Source: Benincasa hispida (Eukaryota > Streptophyta > Magnoliopsida > Cucurbitales > Cucurbitaceae). Taken from it: DNA of 64,000 bases. Where the stretch lies: assembly GCF_009727055.1 (NCBI RefSeq), contig NC_052359.1, forward strand, positions 66,444,767-66,508,766, given 5' to 3'. The translations under genes were made by a program, and so were the position numbers. The first letter of the stretch is position 1. Each line of letters begins with the position of its first letter. Below, piece by piece: positions 21,307 to 32,900 of the stretch. The notes under the pieces were generated by a model that saw only the letters and a program-made list of their open reading frames with translations, did no database searches and was not told where the DNA came from.

Positions 21307-23410
21307 TGTAAGTTTCTATTTTCTTATTCAAGAGTACCTACGAACGAAAGCGGATCTTTCCAATTCATTGTGACAGAATTACCGCATATACATTCAAACA
21401 TACTTTCATAATGCTAAAGAGATCAAGAAATCATACCAGATGAAGATTTCTTCTTCACAGCGAGTCTGAAGCCCAATGTCTACCTCGAACAGTCACCACT
21501 CGGACAGAAGGAAACGGAGAAGACAACACCACTCAAAGCCCTCAGTATTCTTGGAGTGAGAATCTAAAGTGTGGGATTTGTTCGAATTTGGTAGAGGGAA
21601 GAAGGAAGAGCGACCGTACACAACGATCAACAAGTGAGAGATGTGGTCGACTATCACATAGACAAGATGCTTAATCATTTAGGTGAAGTATACGATCGTG
21701 TAGGAAAAGTAAGCGATCGTCTATACGATCGTGTAGGAAAAGGTAAACGATCATCCAAACGATCGTGTAGGAAAAGGGTGAGCGATCGTCCGAACGATCG
21801 TGTAGAAAAAACTAAGCAATCATCTATACGATTGTTTAGTAAATATCGGGAGCTAAACGATCGCTTAGGAAAAAGGTAAATGATCGTTTAGATAATAGCG
21901 TGCGACGGTGTAATCGATATGCGATCGCTTAGCAATATTGTATATGTAAGCGATCGTGCATTCACTATCGTATAGGCATTGATTTTCTAAACGATGACAC
22001 TATCTTTTTCACAATATCCGCGCACACCGAGATCAATGCACTGTCTGCTATTTATAATGCACTCATCTGTTATTTAGAACGAAGAGGTGCCTTCCCATTT
22101 CCTTTATAACCGTCCAATAAATGTGATCTTATCACATTCATAACTTATAAATTAATATCATATATTAATTATAATATTTTTCCTCTACCAGATATAAATC
22201 ATATTTATATCCAATTTCCTTCAAATTAATGTATCTCATACATAAAGTTAATTATATCATATTTAATTAACTCGTTCAATTATATCATATATAATCGAAC
22301 TCCCTCTTGTCAATTTGAACATTTCAAATTGATCCAAAAACTTACTCTCAACTTGTATCCAAGCTAGCAAGAGGACCTTATGGACCTACGACTCGAAGCT
22401 CCAACGGTACGTGAATAACTGACTAAACTTTTTAGTGATATCCACCATCCATTAAATGCCAAGCATTCCACAAAAATCGACAGTTGAACTCTTCTTGCCA
22501 TAGATATATTTCTATGTTCATTGGATATAACCAATCATCAGTACGATGACCCTTCACAGATGCTCGTAATACAGCAGGCCAATTTACCGTTTTGCCCCTG
22601 TAATTACATCTTCCTCCTTAAGTACCACTGATCCCTCTAATGAACAATACAACATAATCCTACTATGTGTGAACACCTCTCGGGCCATGAGAAGATGCAT
22701 GTCGCCACATCGTTCAAGCCCTGGAATCTGCCCTTAAAGGAGCTATCTATCTACCTACCCCTGCCTCGGGGAAGGAGTGAATTCTATCTTATGAAGCTGA
22801 GTTCCCAACTCTCAAATTAAATGAATCCCCAAAATGGTATGTTTGAGTCGGCGTTCTGGCTACTCGCACCCATGCAAATCAAAGAACCGCCCTCAATGGC
22901 AAGAGTTCTCAACTCACTCAGGATTGAGGTCATGTTACCTATGGTCATCCTAGTGAAGTGAAGTCTCAGTTATGAACAGTGTTATATAACGAGACGTTAA
23001 CACTTCGTGGTCAGGTCTTATACAAACTCTTTGTATAGGACGCCCCTGCTCGCATGTCCCCTACACGAATGATCAGGATCAGACCATCTGTGATAAGTCA
23101 CAACACTTGTGACCATTCCACAAAGCAGGCCGCATCCGTAGCATTACCAGGATAAGATTTCCCTCTTATATCTATATACTACAGACCATTTTGGTTATCA
23201 CTCAAGACATGATCCACTTGTATGCCACCACATACATGCTTAAGTGACATACAGATAACCAGGGATATTAAGTTTATTGGTTTGTGGTAAAATCCAAATG
23301 TGCAAAGTCAAGTAGTGAAGTAAATATCATTTATATTATACATCACAAGTGTTTGTACAAAGCTGTTTACAAACTACTAGACACGAGACTTTAGGGCAAA
23401 AACCTCAACA
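21307..23410 (-). mobile_element. Copia-type LTR (probable solo LTR D)
   Basis: About 2.1 kb, related to the RE3 LTR along its whole length. On the - strand it runs from TGTTGAGGTTTTTGCCCTAA to an AT-rich end near 21307. No primer site or gag adjoins it on the left, where MURA sequence begins directly. The flanks CAACC and CATAC do not form a clear target duplication, so it may be a solo LTR with a decayed duplication or the product of a deletion. Confidence 0.7.
21655..21990. repeat. ACGATCGT minisatellite inside LTR D
   Basis: A dozen or more degenerate copies of CGATCGTGTAGGAAAAG-like units, with CGATCGT or CGATCGC cores. Confidence 0.8.
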
Positions 23411-23486
23411 CATACATGTATAGAAGATTGAACCCACCAATCCTATTCTTATTTTCAATCTACACCTAAAATCAAAACAACAATTG

Positions 23487-23499
23487 GCTCTGATACCGA
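23487..23499 (-). other. Copia primer binding site next to LTR E
   Basis: GGCTCTGATACCGA on the + strand reads TCGGTATCAGAGCC on the - strand, a near-perfect complement of the 3' end of tRNA-iMet. It directly follows the - strand end of LTR E (23501). About 75 bp further left sequence identity passes to LTR D. Confidence 0.85.
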
Positions 23500-23500
23500 T

Positions 23501-25325
23501 TGAAAGGATTAAATCTCACAATTTTTCGCTTTTGTCTTGAAATTGGGAGAAAGAAAATACATAATGAAAATAAATGTCAGACTAAGCATAGATTCAATAA
23601 CATAAATTGGGTTGAGAGGAATTACCTTTGAAGAACACTGTTTTCTTCAAAAATTTCTTGTCACGAACAAATCAACACAGCATTTTCAAGACTCCTCCAA
23701 TTGATCTTCCTCGCTATACCTTTGGCAAGGACCAGTTTGTGAAAACCAATTTTTTGAAAGAAGAGAAAAAAAGGGAATGATTTTTCTTGGAGACCAATTT
23801 CACTGAGAACTTCTTTGTGAAGAAGGAGAATTAGAACCATTGATTGAAAGAGATGGGAGGGTGTATCTCAAAGATTAATTCTGCATATAATAATTTCCTG
23901 TAATGTGGAGTTATAAAAAAGTATATTAAAATCATAATATAATTAATAAATAATTAACTAAGTAGCCATTAATTAGTTAATCATATATTATGCATCTTAA
24001 TCATATTAAAATGAAACCTTCTCTTATAACTTATAGTTTTAATATGAATCTATTCACATTAATTTTTAACCTATAGTATTTATATGAATATCATGCATAT
24101 AATTAATATTTGAATTTTATTCAAATATTTATCTCTCACATATTACGTAGTTTTAATTATAAATCATATTTATAATTACCTATATGCTATAATGTATCAT
24201 TACATTAATCACATTAATATAATTAATACCTTTATTTTCCTTAAATAATTTCAACAATTATTCCAAAATCATTTATTCTTTGTTTTATCCTTAACGAGCT
24301 AGCAATGGGGCATTATGAACCTAGATATTAAAAGCTCCAATGATACGAAATTAATTAATTAAACTCTTTAATTAAATTAATCAACATTCATTAATTGGAG
24401 TCATTCCACTAAAAACTCACAACTACACTCTTCGTATTGTAGATATATTTCTGTGTCTATTGATATAATCAATCAACAATAAGTCACCTTTCACAAATTG
24501 TTCGTGATTATATGTGGGTCAAATTACTGTTTTACCCCTGTAGTTACATGTAACTCCATAACTACCACTAATCCCTCTAATGAACAAACAGTTTATAGTC
24601 CAACTATAAATTAATCCCTCTCGGTCCAATGAAAGGGTGTGACTTCATTGTTCAAGACCCAAAATCAGCTAATAAGGGAGCAATTCATCTATTTGCCCTC
24701 AAGACGAGAAGGAGTAGATTTCATCTTGTATAGCTGTGTTCCCAACTCCTTACTCGAACATATCCCCAAAATGGTAAGCTTATTGAGTCGGTGAATCTGG
24801 TCACTCTCACCCATACAGATCAAAGAATCGCCTTCATAGACAGGAGTTTAAAATTCCTCAGGATTAAGGTCGAGTCACCTTGGTCATCCTATATAATTGT
24901 TAATCTCCTCAAGTAACGACATTATAAAAATAGACTAATCATTTCGTGATCCTGTTTTATACAAACTCTTTGTATAGGATAGCCTCACTCACATATCTCC
25001 ACATGAACAATCACGATCAAATAGTTTGTAACACTTTACAACTATCATAACAATTACAAAATGGGTGGTATCCGTAGTGTCATCAGGATAAAGTACCCAA
25101 TTTTATCCATATACTATAGATCATTTAGGTTATTATTTAAACATAATCCACCTTCTGTCAACCACATACATGTTTAAATTACATAAAATAACCTTAGATC
25201 TTTGTTTATAGGATTGGGTTAATGCAAACTAAATATCAAATAAAATAACTTCTAATTTTATTAAATAAATAATTTGTGTACCAATTTTACAAGCTACGAG
25301 ATCCATGAGATTTAGGGCACAAAAA
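23501..25325 (-). mobile_element. Copia-type LTR E, flanked by a primer site and a polypurine tract
   Basis: About 1.8 kb. Left edge TGAAAGGATTAAATCTC (+ strand); right edge CTAAATC-type start reading TTTTTGTGCCCTAAATCTCA on the - strand, with about the first 9 LTR bases missing. On the - strand it is preceded by a polypurine-like CTTTAGGATAAGCGGGAGA (25326-25345) and followed by the primer site. A 3' LTR has the first flank and a 5' LTR the second. Having both fits a tandem element array or a recombinant between two elements. Confidence 0.75.
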
Positions 25326-25345
25326 TCTCCCGCTTATCCTAAAGC

Positions 25346-26653
25346 TAGTGGGGTATACAATACAAAGTATAAAATAAAGTAAAGTGCACAATAAGGAAAG
25401 AATTTCCAGAAAATATTTCCCTTTTTGTCAAAATAAGGTTGTGCCATAAATAAGAAAAATATCGAACAATATACATTTGCTGAGAATTTTCAGATTCGAA
25501 AACAAAAATATTTCGAAAATAAATTTCAAATTAGAAAAATAAAATATTCTACAGGAATTAATCATGTCTGAGACAAATATTAAGATTTCATTTGTGACAA
25601 CTATAAAATCTCTAAAAACTATCTTAAAAAAATATAGAAATAATCAGCAAATATCTAACAAAAATGAATAATTTAAAATTTTAGACGATCAAACTTAAAA
25701 GTAGAGACTTAATTGAGATTTAGAATTAAAATTTTATATAAAGAAATGAAATAATGAAAAATGAAAATATATATATATAAATTGCTGTCCACACTTCACC
25801 AGCTATTTTGGTTAACATATATTAGAGGTTGACTTCTACATTAAAAACTAAAAAAAAAATGAAAATAATAATAAAATATAATGTCACTTTCTGATTGGAC
25901 CTTGAATTTTTTGGCAAGTGGACCTCATTGAATTTTAGACATTTATAATTATTTTTTTTAATAAAATAAAAATAAAAATTCAGAAACACACATCTTACTA
26001 ATGGTTGGTTATCTCTTGGTTCTCTCTTTAAGTTTTAATAAAGGTTATTGATATCATACACAAATCTTAGAAGAGACAAAAAAAAAAAAAAATTGAGCTA
26101 AAAAAAAATTATTGAATGAAGTTGTCACAATATAATTAGTAATTTTAAATTTTGAATATGTATCTAGTATTCGTTAGATGCATGCAAAATATTAAATCTA
26201 TATTTAATAATTATTGATAGACAGTTACATTATGAACAGATTTATAATTTTTTTTATTTCGTAAAATTCTTATTTTCATTTTTAAGAAAAGTAAATAAGT
26301 TGATGATGTTAGTTGTTTTTCTTTTAACTGTGTGTATTCATTTCTTTAAACATAAACTTTTAAGGATAAATTAAAAAAATTTGGAGTATGAATCACATCA
26401 TTCAAAAATAGTTTAAAAAAATTAATAAAGTAGATATTCATTGATTTCTGATTGAGTAAATTTAAAAAATATAAACTCAATTTGAATTGTATGTCAAACA
26501 TGTCCAGAACTCACTTCTACGAAAATAAAAATAGAAATCTCAACAAATTTTTCGATGTCAATGAAACATTCTTGAAAAAAATTATACAAGTAAAAAATCC
26601 TTTAAAAATATTTAAGTTCACTTTATATTAAATTAAAACTTCTTTTTATTAAT
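25346..26653. other. AT-rich spacer, no gene seen
   Basis: Very AT-rich with many short homopolymers. The first few hundred bases may be the decayed 3' internal part of the element whose polypurine tract lies at 25326-25345. No open frame with recognisable content and no structured RNA is visible. Confidence 0.5.
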
Positions 26654-27477
26654 ATTTATAAGGGAGAATTGCTCAAACTAACCCAAAACTCAAAAAGATC
26701 TATGCAATTGATACTTTTTTTTTAAACATGTTTTTTTAAAAAAAAAAAAAATTGAAGATGTGAAATACCCACTTTCGCTTATAAATGAATCACTTCTCAC
26801 TTTTTTTTGGGTTTCTCCTATTTGTGTTTCTTTTTATGTAACCAAAACATCACAAGCCAAAAATTATCTAAATTTAAACTTTGTTAAGTCATATAAAAGT
26901 AAAGAAGCTTTAACATTTTACTTAGTTTATAAGCATGGCTGGAAAGAACACAAAAAAATGTATGAAAATGAGTGGTCATTTAGCTAAAACGGAGTTACAT
27001 AGATGCAAATATGATCAAAACAAAATTATCGTTTGCATAGGAAAGGTGCGTGATCGGTGATCACTGACATCATATGTACGATCGCTGAGTTATTGCTTTG
27101 CAATTTTGTTATAGTCATATTTCTATTGGTACAACTCGGTTTTAGTTAAATAACCACTTGTTTTCAATCATTTTTTTGTGTTCTTTTCAACTATGCTTAT
27201 AAATTGAGCAAAATATTAAAGCTTCCTTAATTTTAAATGATTTTACAAAGTTTAAAACTTATATCCTTTTTGACATGTGATATTATGGTAACATAATAAG
27301 AAAGATATATATAGGAGAAATCCAAAATATGGAGGAGTGAGGAGAAATTTAAAATTGATGAAAAGTGGATATTTCATGTCTTTCAAAAGGTTTTAAAAAA
27401 ACATGTATTCCCAAAAGAGACCAATTACATAGAAGTTTTTGGATTTTGGGTAGTTCGGGCAATTTTCCATTTATAAG
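26654..27477. mobile_element. Non-autonomous Mutator-type foldback element with 9-bp TSD
   Basis: The element at 26663-27468 (806 bp) is flanked by perfect 9-bp direct repeats ATTTATAAG (26654-26662 and 27469-27477), the size diagnostic of Mutator transposition. It starts GGAGAATTGCTCAAACTA; the reverse complement of its end is GGAAAATTGCCCGAACTA. The two arms are imperfect inverted repeats over almost the whole length (about 370 bp each). For example AAGCTTTAACATTTTACTTA pairs with TTAAATATTTTGCTCAA-type sequence in the other arm. They meet in a short centre near 27040-27100. No coding capacity. Confidence 0.92.
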
Positions 27478-29073
27478 TTATAACCACATAAGTGATATTT
27501 TATCATAGTTTTATGTGCAATAAAAAAATGTTAATTCACCACTTATATCACTCTTAAATTAATATTGAATTTATGGATATGAAAATACTGATGGAAATTT
27601 AATAGTCAAAAAACCTTTTTGCTCTTTGAATCAATTTACCTCCCGAAAAAATGTGACAATATCATTCTAGTCTCCCTAATTTGGATTTCATTCTATTTTA
27701 GTATGTGTCCTTTTGATTATCCTATTTTAATTCATAAACTTTCAATAAATCTTAAATTTAATAATTGTACTTTTAATAAATTTGAAATAGTCAAATTACA
27801 AATATAGCTCCTATGGTTATGAGAAAGTCAAAATTCAATCCCTATCATTTTAAAAGTTAGAAGTTAGTAGTTAGAGATTTTTTATGAGGGTCGGAATTTA
27901 TCAAACTATAAGAATTGAGTTCTGACTATAGGGACCAAATTTATAATTTAATCCTCTTAAAATCAGTCATTCAAAAATATCTTTTATCAAAATTGATTAA
28001 AGAATAATGAAGATTTTTATACTACAAAGAACACTGTGAATACATTTTTCACACCTTATAATAGAAATGATAATGGGGACTAATTCTTAAAAAAAATAAA
28101 ATAAAATTATAAGAACTAATTTTAAGATTTTTTTTTTTTTTTTTTGAAAATAGAATAAAACTAATAATTAAAAAACAATAATTGGCGGGAGAGAGACTAG
28201 GGATTAGGAAAGTGTCCCAGAAACACGGCTGTGTTTAGAAAGACAAGGATTCGTAGGCTCACCCCTCGCCGACCCAACCGACAACCTAATTCTCTGTCCT
28301 TTTTCTCCTTTTTTTTTTTAATTATTATTATTATTATTTCAAATATACTAATTCAAAACAAAAAGGCCCTTATTAATTTACCAAAACAAATAATAATAAT
28401 AATAATTTAAAAAAAAAAATTCTCAAAACAACTTTTCTCATTAATAATAAATAATAACATAGACACATTTTAAACTTGACACTATACTTATAAAAATCTC
28501 CAAATATCATCTTATTTAAAATTAAAAAGTAAAAAGTTCCTTGGTGATTACTGATTTCCATTAATTATTCAAGAACTTTTATATTTATAAGTTGGCTATT
28601 TGTGAAATGAGAAGAAGGCAAATATTGGTAAAGAGAGGAAGACATAGAAAGGCAGACAGTTTTTTACAATGATATTTTCAATGCATACATTGGCAGTGAA
28701 TCAAACATGCATAAATAATGGACAGAAAAATATTAACCCCAAAAAAATAAAAATTTAAAAAAAAGAAAAAAAAATATGTAATTACAGTGTATTCCTAACA
28801 TTGTAAAAAGAAAAAAAACTCAAATTTATCCTCTGCGGATTTTCTCGAGAAAATTTCTAGATTTTTCTTGCTCCCCAATCATCTTTACACACAGCCCCAT
28901 TTTATAGCTGCACCAAGTAAGAATATATGTATAAATAAGGGACTAAATTGAAACTTTTTAAACAATAGGGACTAGATTGAAAAAAGAGTGACTAAACTTA
29001 CCACCCGTGTAAATGATTATCCTTTTGACTTTATTTTTCTTGTTTTGGGTATGAAGTTGGGTAGCTTTATTTT
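27478..29073. other. AT-rich spacer and 3' flank of the FLA gene
   Basis: No coding signal. A slightly GC-richer, unidentified patch lies at 28190-28290. The 3' untranslated region of the reverse-strand FLA gene must begin at 29073. AATAAA-like signals on the - strand occur at about 29067 and 29030, but the poly(A) site cannot be set by eye. A small TTTAGTCCCT-type repeat lies near 28940-29000. Confidence 0.5.
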
Positions 29074-31542
29074 TCATTGGCATGAAGAGAAATGAGAGTC
29101 CTGTCCAAAGGCTCCAAGCATACTACAAGTAAGTTCCATCAGCTTCCCTGAAATAATTGATAGAAGAAAAGATGTTAGGGTTTTATTATGATTCCACCCT
29201 CTCGACGACGATGATCGAGTTGGAATAGCGGTAAAATCGACGGGTTCTTAATCGTATCCAGACACTTCTTTTAAGTTGTTCTAACTAATTCAGAAGTCAA
29301 CTGAAGAAAAGGAAGAATAAGAAGAAGAAATGAGTGAATTCAATAATCATTTGGGGAAAAGAATAAGAACAATGATACACAGCTGTTGTAAACTAATCAA
29401 AATTGGGTGGTGGGGAAAGAAGAATGTGAACTGTCTCAAACTTATTGTGGTATTTGGAATGTGATGACAAAACCCAACTAATCAAAAGAATTCAAATAAT
29501 TGAACTCCATTCATAACTCAAGATGTCCATTATTAAATTAGGTTATAAAATCCCAAGTTAACAATAAGTAAAAGAGATAAATTATGATCAAGTCGTAGCC
29601 ATCATAGTTTGAACTCATAACAGGTTTATCATTTTTCCAAACGACATACTCATGTCTAAACAGTAAGTCCCACTCTACCTTTATTTTTTTAATATCCATG
29701 AGTGTTTGGACTAGCTTACGCACACTTCGACTAATCCCACTCGAACTATTTAGAACTCAAGGACACAATTATTCAATCTATCAAACATGTCTTAATCAAG
29801 TAAGGTCATAGTTCGTAGTCACTATTGTTTAAACTCATGACGGGTGTATCACTTTGCCATATGACCCACACATGTCTAAACAGTAAATCTCACCCGACCG
29901 ATTTAGAACCATTATTCAATCTATCGAACAACTCCTGTTCAAGTAAGGTCATAATCTCACTTGGTCACTCCATCTATTTGGCTAACAAAACCCATGAACA
30001 AGCTTTCACCTTTAACACAACTACGTTTGGTCTAAAAACAACTCAACCCACAAAACTACTCAGCAGAGACTCGATAAGCAATTCAACATCATCTCACGAT
30101 AAGGAACCAAAAAACACTAATAACTTATAAGCAGTGTTCATCAGTTCTAAAATCAACCATATTTTTCTAATGAATAAGAGATTAAAGAGAAAAGAAGAAA
30201 GGAATATACCTCTTCTTGGTTTAGTGGCAACTTTAAGAGCTGAATTTGATTTCTTCTCTGAAGCTTTGTCCTCCTCCAAGGGAAACAGAACTCCATCAAT
30301 CCCCTGCACTGAAATCCGACCATCTGTGTATATATCAGGATCAAACAGATAAGCAGAGCCTTCTCCCTGCCCGAATTTCACCGACCCATCGGCCTCCTGC
30401 GCCGTGACGGCGTGTGGCAGCCGAAGCGTTTGGTATCGAACTTTCCCAAATCGCCGAACCGCATTGTACATACTCTCCTCTGTTTGGTACTCTGGGATTA
30501 CATGGTAGTATATGATCTGCTCTGGCGCCCCGGGTTCGCTCAGTTGATCGGTCGTAAGCTTCGCCATCGCTTCGTCATTTGGAGCGAGAACTGTAAGAAC
30601 ATAGCCTTCAGAGACTAATCTCCCCATCTCTGTAGCTAGAGACGTCAAATTCACTAAAATGTCAGCCATCTCGTTGTAGCCGCCGTAATGTAGCAACGTT
30701 TGGATGAAATCCTTGACTTGCCGCTCCCCGTCGAAGTGGTGGTGGGGTCCTCCGGGGCCAGGAGCCGGCGCCGGAGCGATAGAAGGGCCTGGAGCTAAAG
30801 CGTCGTAGATTGGTAAAACGGGAGATGCTCCGGCGGGGACTGGTGGAGCTGGCTTCTTCAACCGGTGAGTTCGTGGGTCGACTTCCGGTGCACCTTCCGG
30901 CAAAACGGCGGAAATCGATTGCAAATTTCTCCGACGGTTGAAATCCTCTTGCACAGAACGGGGAATCAACAGCCGTTCGATTCCATGGATTACACCATCA
31001 GGACGAACAACATCATCGGGACGAACAATCTCAGCCGAACCAACAATTATCTTACCGGAATCAGAATTCTTCAAATCCAAATGGGAATCCCCCAATGTCC
31101 GATGTCGAATCGGACTCGAACCACGATTCCGTTCAAACCACTGATTAAACCCAACTCGTTTAGGAACAATGTGGGACATCAAAAGGGTTTGAAGCGATTT
31201 CAAATTCCGTGGTTCAAGAAGGAATCGCTTAAACTCAGGGTCCAATTCCCGTTCCAGAGCTTCATTCCTCGGTGCAAAGATAGTGAGATTATATTTCCCA
31301 ACGGCGTCCTCAAGGGTTTGGAGCAAGAGGGCTTTCTCGACGAGCTCTGCAAGTTCGGTGTAGTGGGAATCAAGAAGGGCAACGAGGATGGAGTTGGAAT
31401 TGATCTGAGAAGCGGCGGTGGAGGTGGATGAAGGGGATTTGGGAAGTGGGTTACGGCGAAGGGCGGCGGAGGAGAAGGGGGAAAGGGAGAGAAGAGTGAG
31501 AAAGAGGCAAAAGAGAGAGACGCCATTGGAGGGGGAATCCAT
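29074..31542 (-). CDS. FLA: Fasciclin-like arabinogalactan protein, FLA15-18 type (two exons)
   Basis: Secreted cell-wall/plasma-membrane-face glycoprotein with a likely role in adhesion and wall architecture. Exon 1 is 30210-31542 and exon 2 is 29074-29147; the spliced CDS is 1407 nt, 468 residues. The start is the ATG at 31542 (MDSPSNGVSLF); the frame is open further upstream, but that part is low-complexity leader. Residues 1-26 are a signal peptide. The first FAS1 domain is at about 49-197 (YNLTIFAPRNEAL, LMSHIVPKRV), the Pro/Ala AGP-type linker at 231-264 (PGPSIAPAPAPGPG), and the second FAS1 domain at 275-421 (VLTVLAPNDEAM, IIYYHVIP, GRISVQGIDGVLFP). N-glycosylation sequons lie at N85 and N298. 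Exon 2 encodes GKLMELTCSMLGAFGQD and a Cys-containing end, the conserved tail of Arabidopsis FLA15-18. Two FAS1 domains, one linker and no hydrophobic GPI-signal tail fit that subgroup. No frame damage. Confidence 0.94.
29148..30209 (-). other. FLA intron (1062 bp)
   Basis: Donor GTATAT at 30209 after AAGAG; acceptor TTTCAG at 29148. It is a phase-1 intron that splits the glycine codon after KPRR. Without the splice the frame runs on to 30094 with non-family residues. The conserved tail exon confirms the splice. The intron contains an imperfect direct repeat (see 29585-29965). Confidence 0.9.
29585..29965. repeat. Imperfect direct repeats inside the FLA intron
   Basis: Two diverged copies of a unit of about 200 bp. 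Both contain AAACTCATGACGGG or GAACTCATAACAGG, CATGTCTAAACAGTAA and CAATCTATCAAAC or CAATCTATCGAAC, followed by CAAGTAAGGTCATA (the last element at 29796 and 29939). No coding content. Confidence 0.65.
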
Positions 31543-31990
31543 GGCGCTCAGAGGAAGAATGGTGAAATGGGAATGGAGAAGAAAGCGGGAAAATAATGGG
31601 AAGGGGAAGGGTGGGTGTCGGTGAAGGAGGGAAGGGGAAAGGGTGGGTGTCGGTGAAGGAAGGAAGGGGAAAGGGGGAGTGGGGACGGAGAGAGAGTAAT
31701 AATGGAGGAAGAGAGAGAGAGAGGAGAGAGAGTGTGTAAGGACTTGGGAGGAAGAAGAAGGAAGAAGAAGACTTTTTAGGGCCAAACAAGAGAGAGAAAG
31801 AGAGAGAACAGGCTGGCCTTAAGGACCCACACGGCATCGACATTGACAGACAGTGGCTGCTCAGCTTCCTTTTCTTTCTTTACTTTCTTCGGCTCTCAGC
31901 CTCGCCGGCGCCACGCCGCGCCGCCCACTCTCTCACCTTTTTTTCATCTTGGATAGTTGAACTTCACCTATAATTCTTTTTTTAAGAAGT
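31543..31990 (-). promoter_or_regulatory. FLA 5' leader and proximal promoter, purine/pyrimidine asymmetric
   Basis: On the gene's strand this is strongly C/T-rich: (CT)n at 31690-31830 and repeated CCTTCCC/CACCCTT words at 31597-31690. The + strand has a G-run cluster built of two near-identical units of about 40 bp (GGGTGGGTGTCGGTGAAGG twice). CT-rich leaders are common in plant genes. No clear TATA box could be assigned. The region around 31890-31930 is GC-rich (GCCGGCGCCACGCCGCGCC). Confidence 0.5.
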
Positions 31991-32029
31991 TTTTTTTTGT
32001 AGTTTTTTTTCGTTAAAAATTATTTTTCC

Positions 32030-32400
32030 ATAAACTTTCTCGTGAATTTTAACTTATAAAGTTTTTAATAATTTAGTCTTTATACTTATAAATTTGTAAT
32101 AATTTAGTCTCTAATATAAAAAAAATCATCAAATTTTGATGTCAATTTTTATTATTTTATGAAGTATACTTTATGTGTAATGAAAATATTAAATCTTTAA
32201 TTAGTTTATCATTTTATTTATATAAGAAATTTTATTAATCTTCTTATTAATTTCTACGATAAGGATTAAATCGTTATAATTTTGAAATTACAAAGATTAA
32301 ATTGTTAAAGAATTAAAAGTACAGGAACTAAATCGTTACAAAACAAAGTTCAATGATTAAATTGTTACATTTATGAAAGTTTAAGGACTAAAAGTGATTT
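32030..32400. repeat. Inverted-repeat MITE-like element, TTTAGTC family
   Basis: The left side has repeated TAATTTAGTCTTTATAC words. The right side (32260-32400) has the inverse GATTAAATTGTTA and GGACTAAAAGTG words. The halves are imperfectly complementary. No target duplication could be fixed because of the low complexity. Confidence 0.5.
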
Positions 32401-32900
32401 TTAACCCCTTTTTAAATCATAATTTGATCTCTAAACTTTGAAACTTATTCTATTTTGGCTTCTAAACTTTTAAAAAGTGTTTACTTTGGTCCATAGGGTT
32501 AAAATTTTGTTAACTCTTAAATAACATAATGGGATTGCTTGTATATTTAGATGACTATGATACCAAAAAAGTTAGTCTTGCTAAAAAATCTAAGTTTCAA
32601 TTTTGAATTAGATGGTAAAGCGATCTTCTATAAGAGAACTCAAAAGTCATTTTGTGTTCAAGATTTTGGTTGTTCGATATTTTGGCGCTTCGATTATTGG
32701 CATTTTACTTCACCTTCATTTTGTTCAACACATGTTAGATGCAATTTCATCTAAGAGTTAACAAAATCTTAATAGTAGGAACCAAAATAAACATTTTTTA
32801 AAAATTTGGGGACTAAAATAATTGTTTTTGAAAGTTTAGGGACCAAAATAGAATAAGTTTCAAAGTTCATGGATCAAAATAGGATTTAAACCTCTTTTTT
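32401..32900. repeat. Inverted-repeat MITE-like element, TTTGGTCC family
   Basis: The left arm (about 32410-32530) contains CTTTGAAACTTATTCTATTT and TTTACTTTGGTCC. The right arm (about 32755-32890) contains the complement AAATAGAATAAGTTTCAAAG and AACCAAAATAAAC. The arms are about 120 bp with a loop of about 220 bp. The open frame 32551-32754 lies in the loop and resembles no protein I know. Confidence 0.65.

Noticed and set aside
21307..23410. LTR D as the 3' LTR of the element whose 5' LTR is E
   Set aside because: D and E are too diverged and differ in word repeats, and D lacks an adjoining polypurine tract; a solo LTR is the simpler reading.
26760..26987. 75-codon frame in the foldback element
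   Set aside because: It lies inside an inverted-repeat arm with no coding role; the foldback structure and 9-bp duplication explain the sequence.
28190..28290. GC-richer patch as an exon or RNA gene
   Set aside because: No open frame of useful length, no cloverleaf or snoRNA box arrangement, and no similarity I recognise.
30865..31431. Open frame of 188 codons on the + strand opposite FLA
   Set aside because: It is the antisense shadow of the GC-balanced FLA coding sequence, and its content resembles no protein.
30094..31785. 563-residue open frame as the full FLA protein
   Set aside because: The first 81 residues are low-complexity leader translated in frame, and the last ~40 residues read into the intron. 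The ATG at 31542, the GTATAT donor and the conserved tail exon give a 468-residue protein.
31451..31843. Pro/Ser/Leu-rich 130-codon frame upstream of FLA
   Set aside because: A by-product of the CT-rich leader in a second frame; no protein-like composition.
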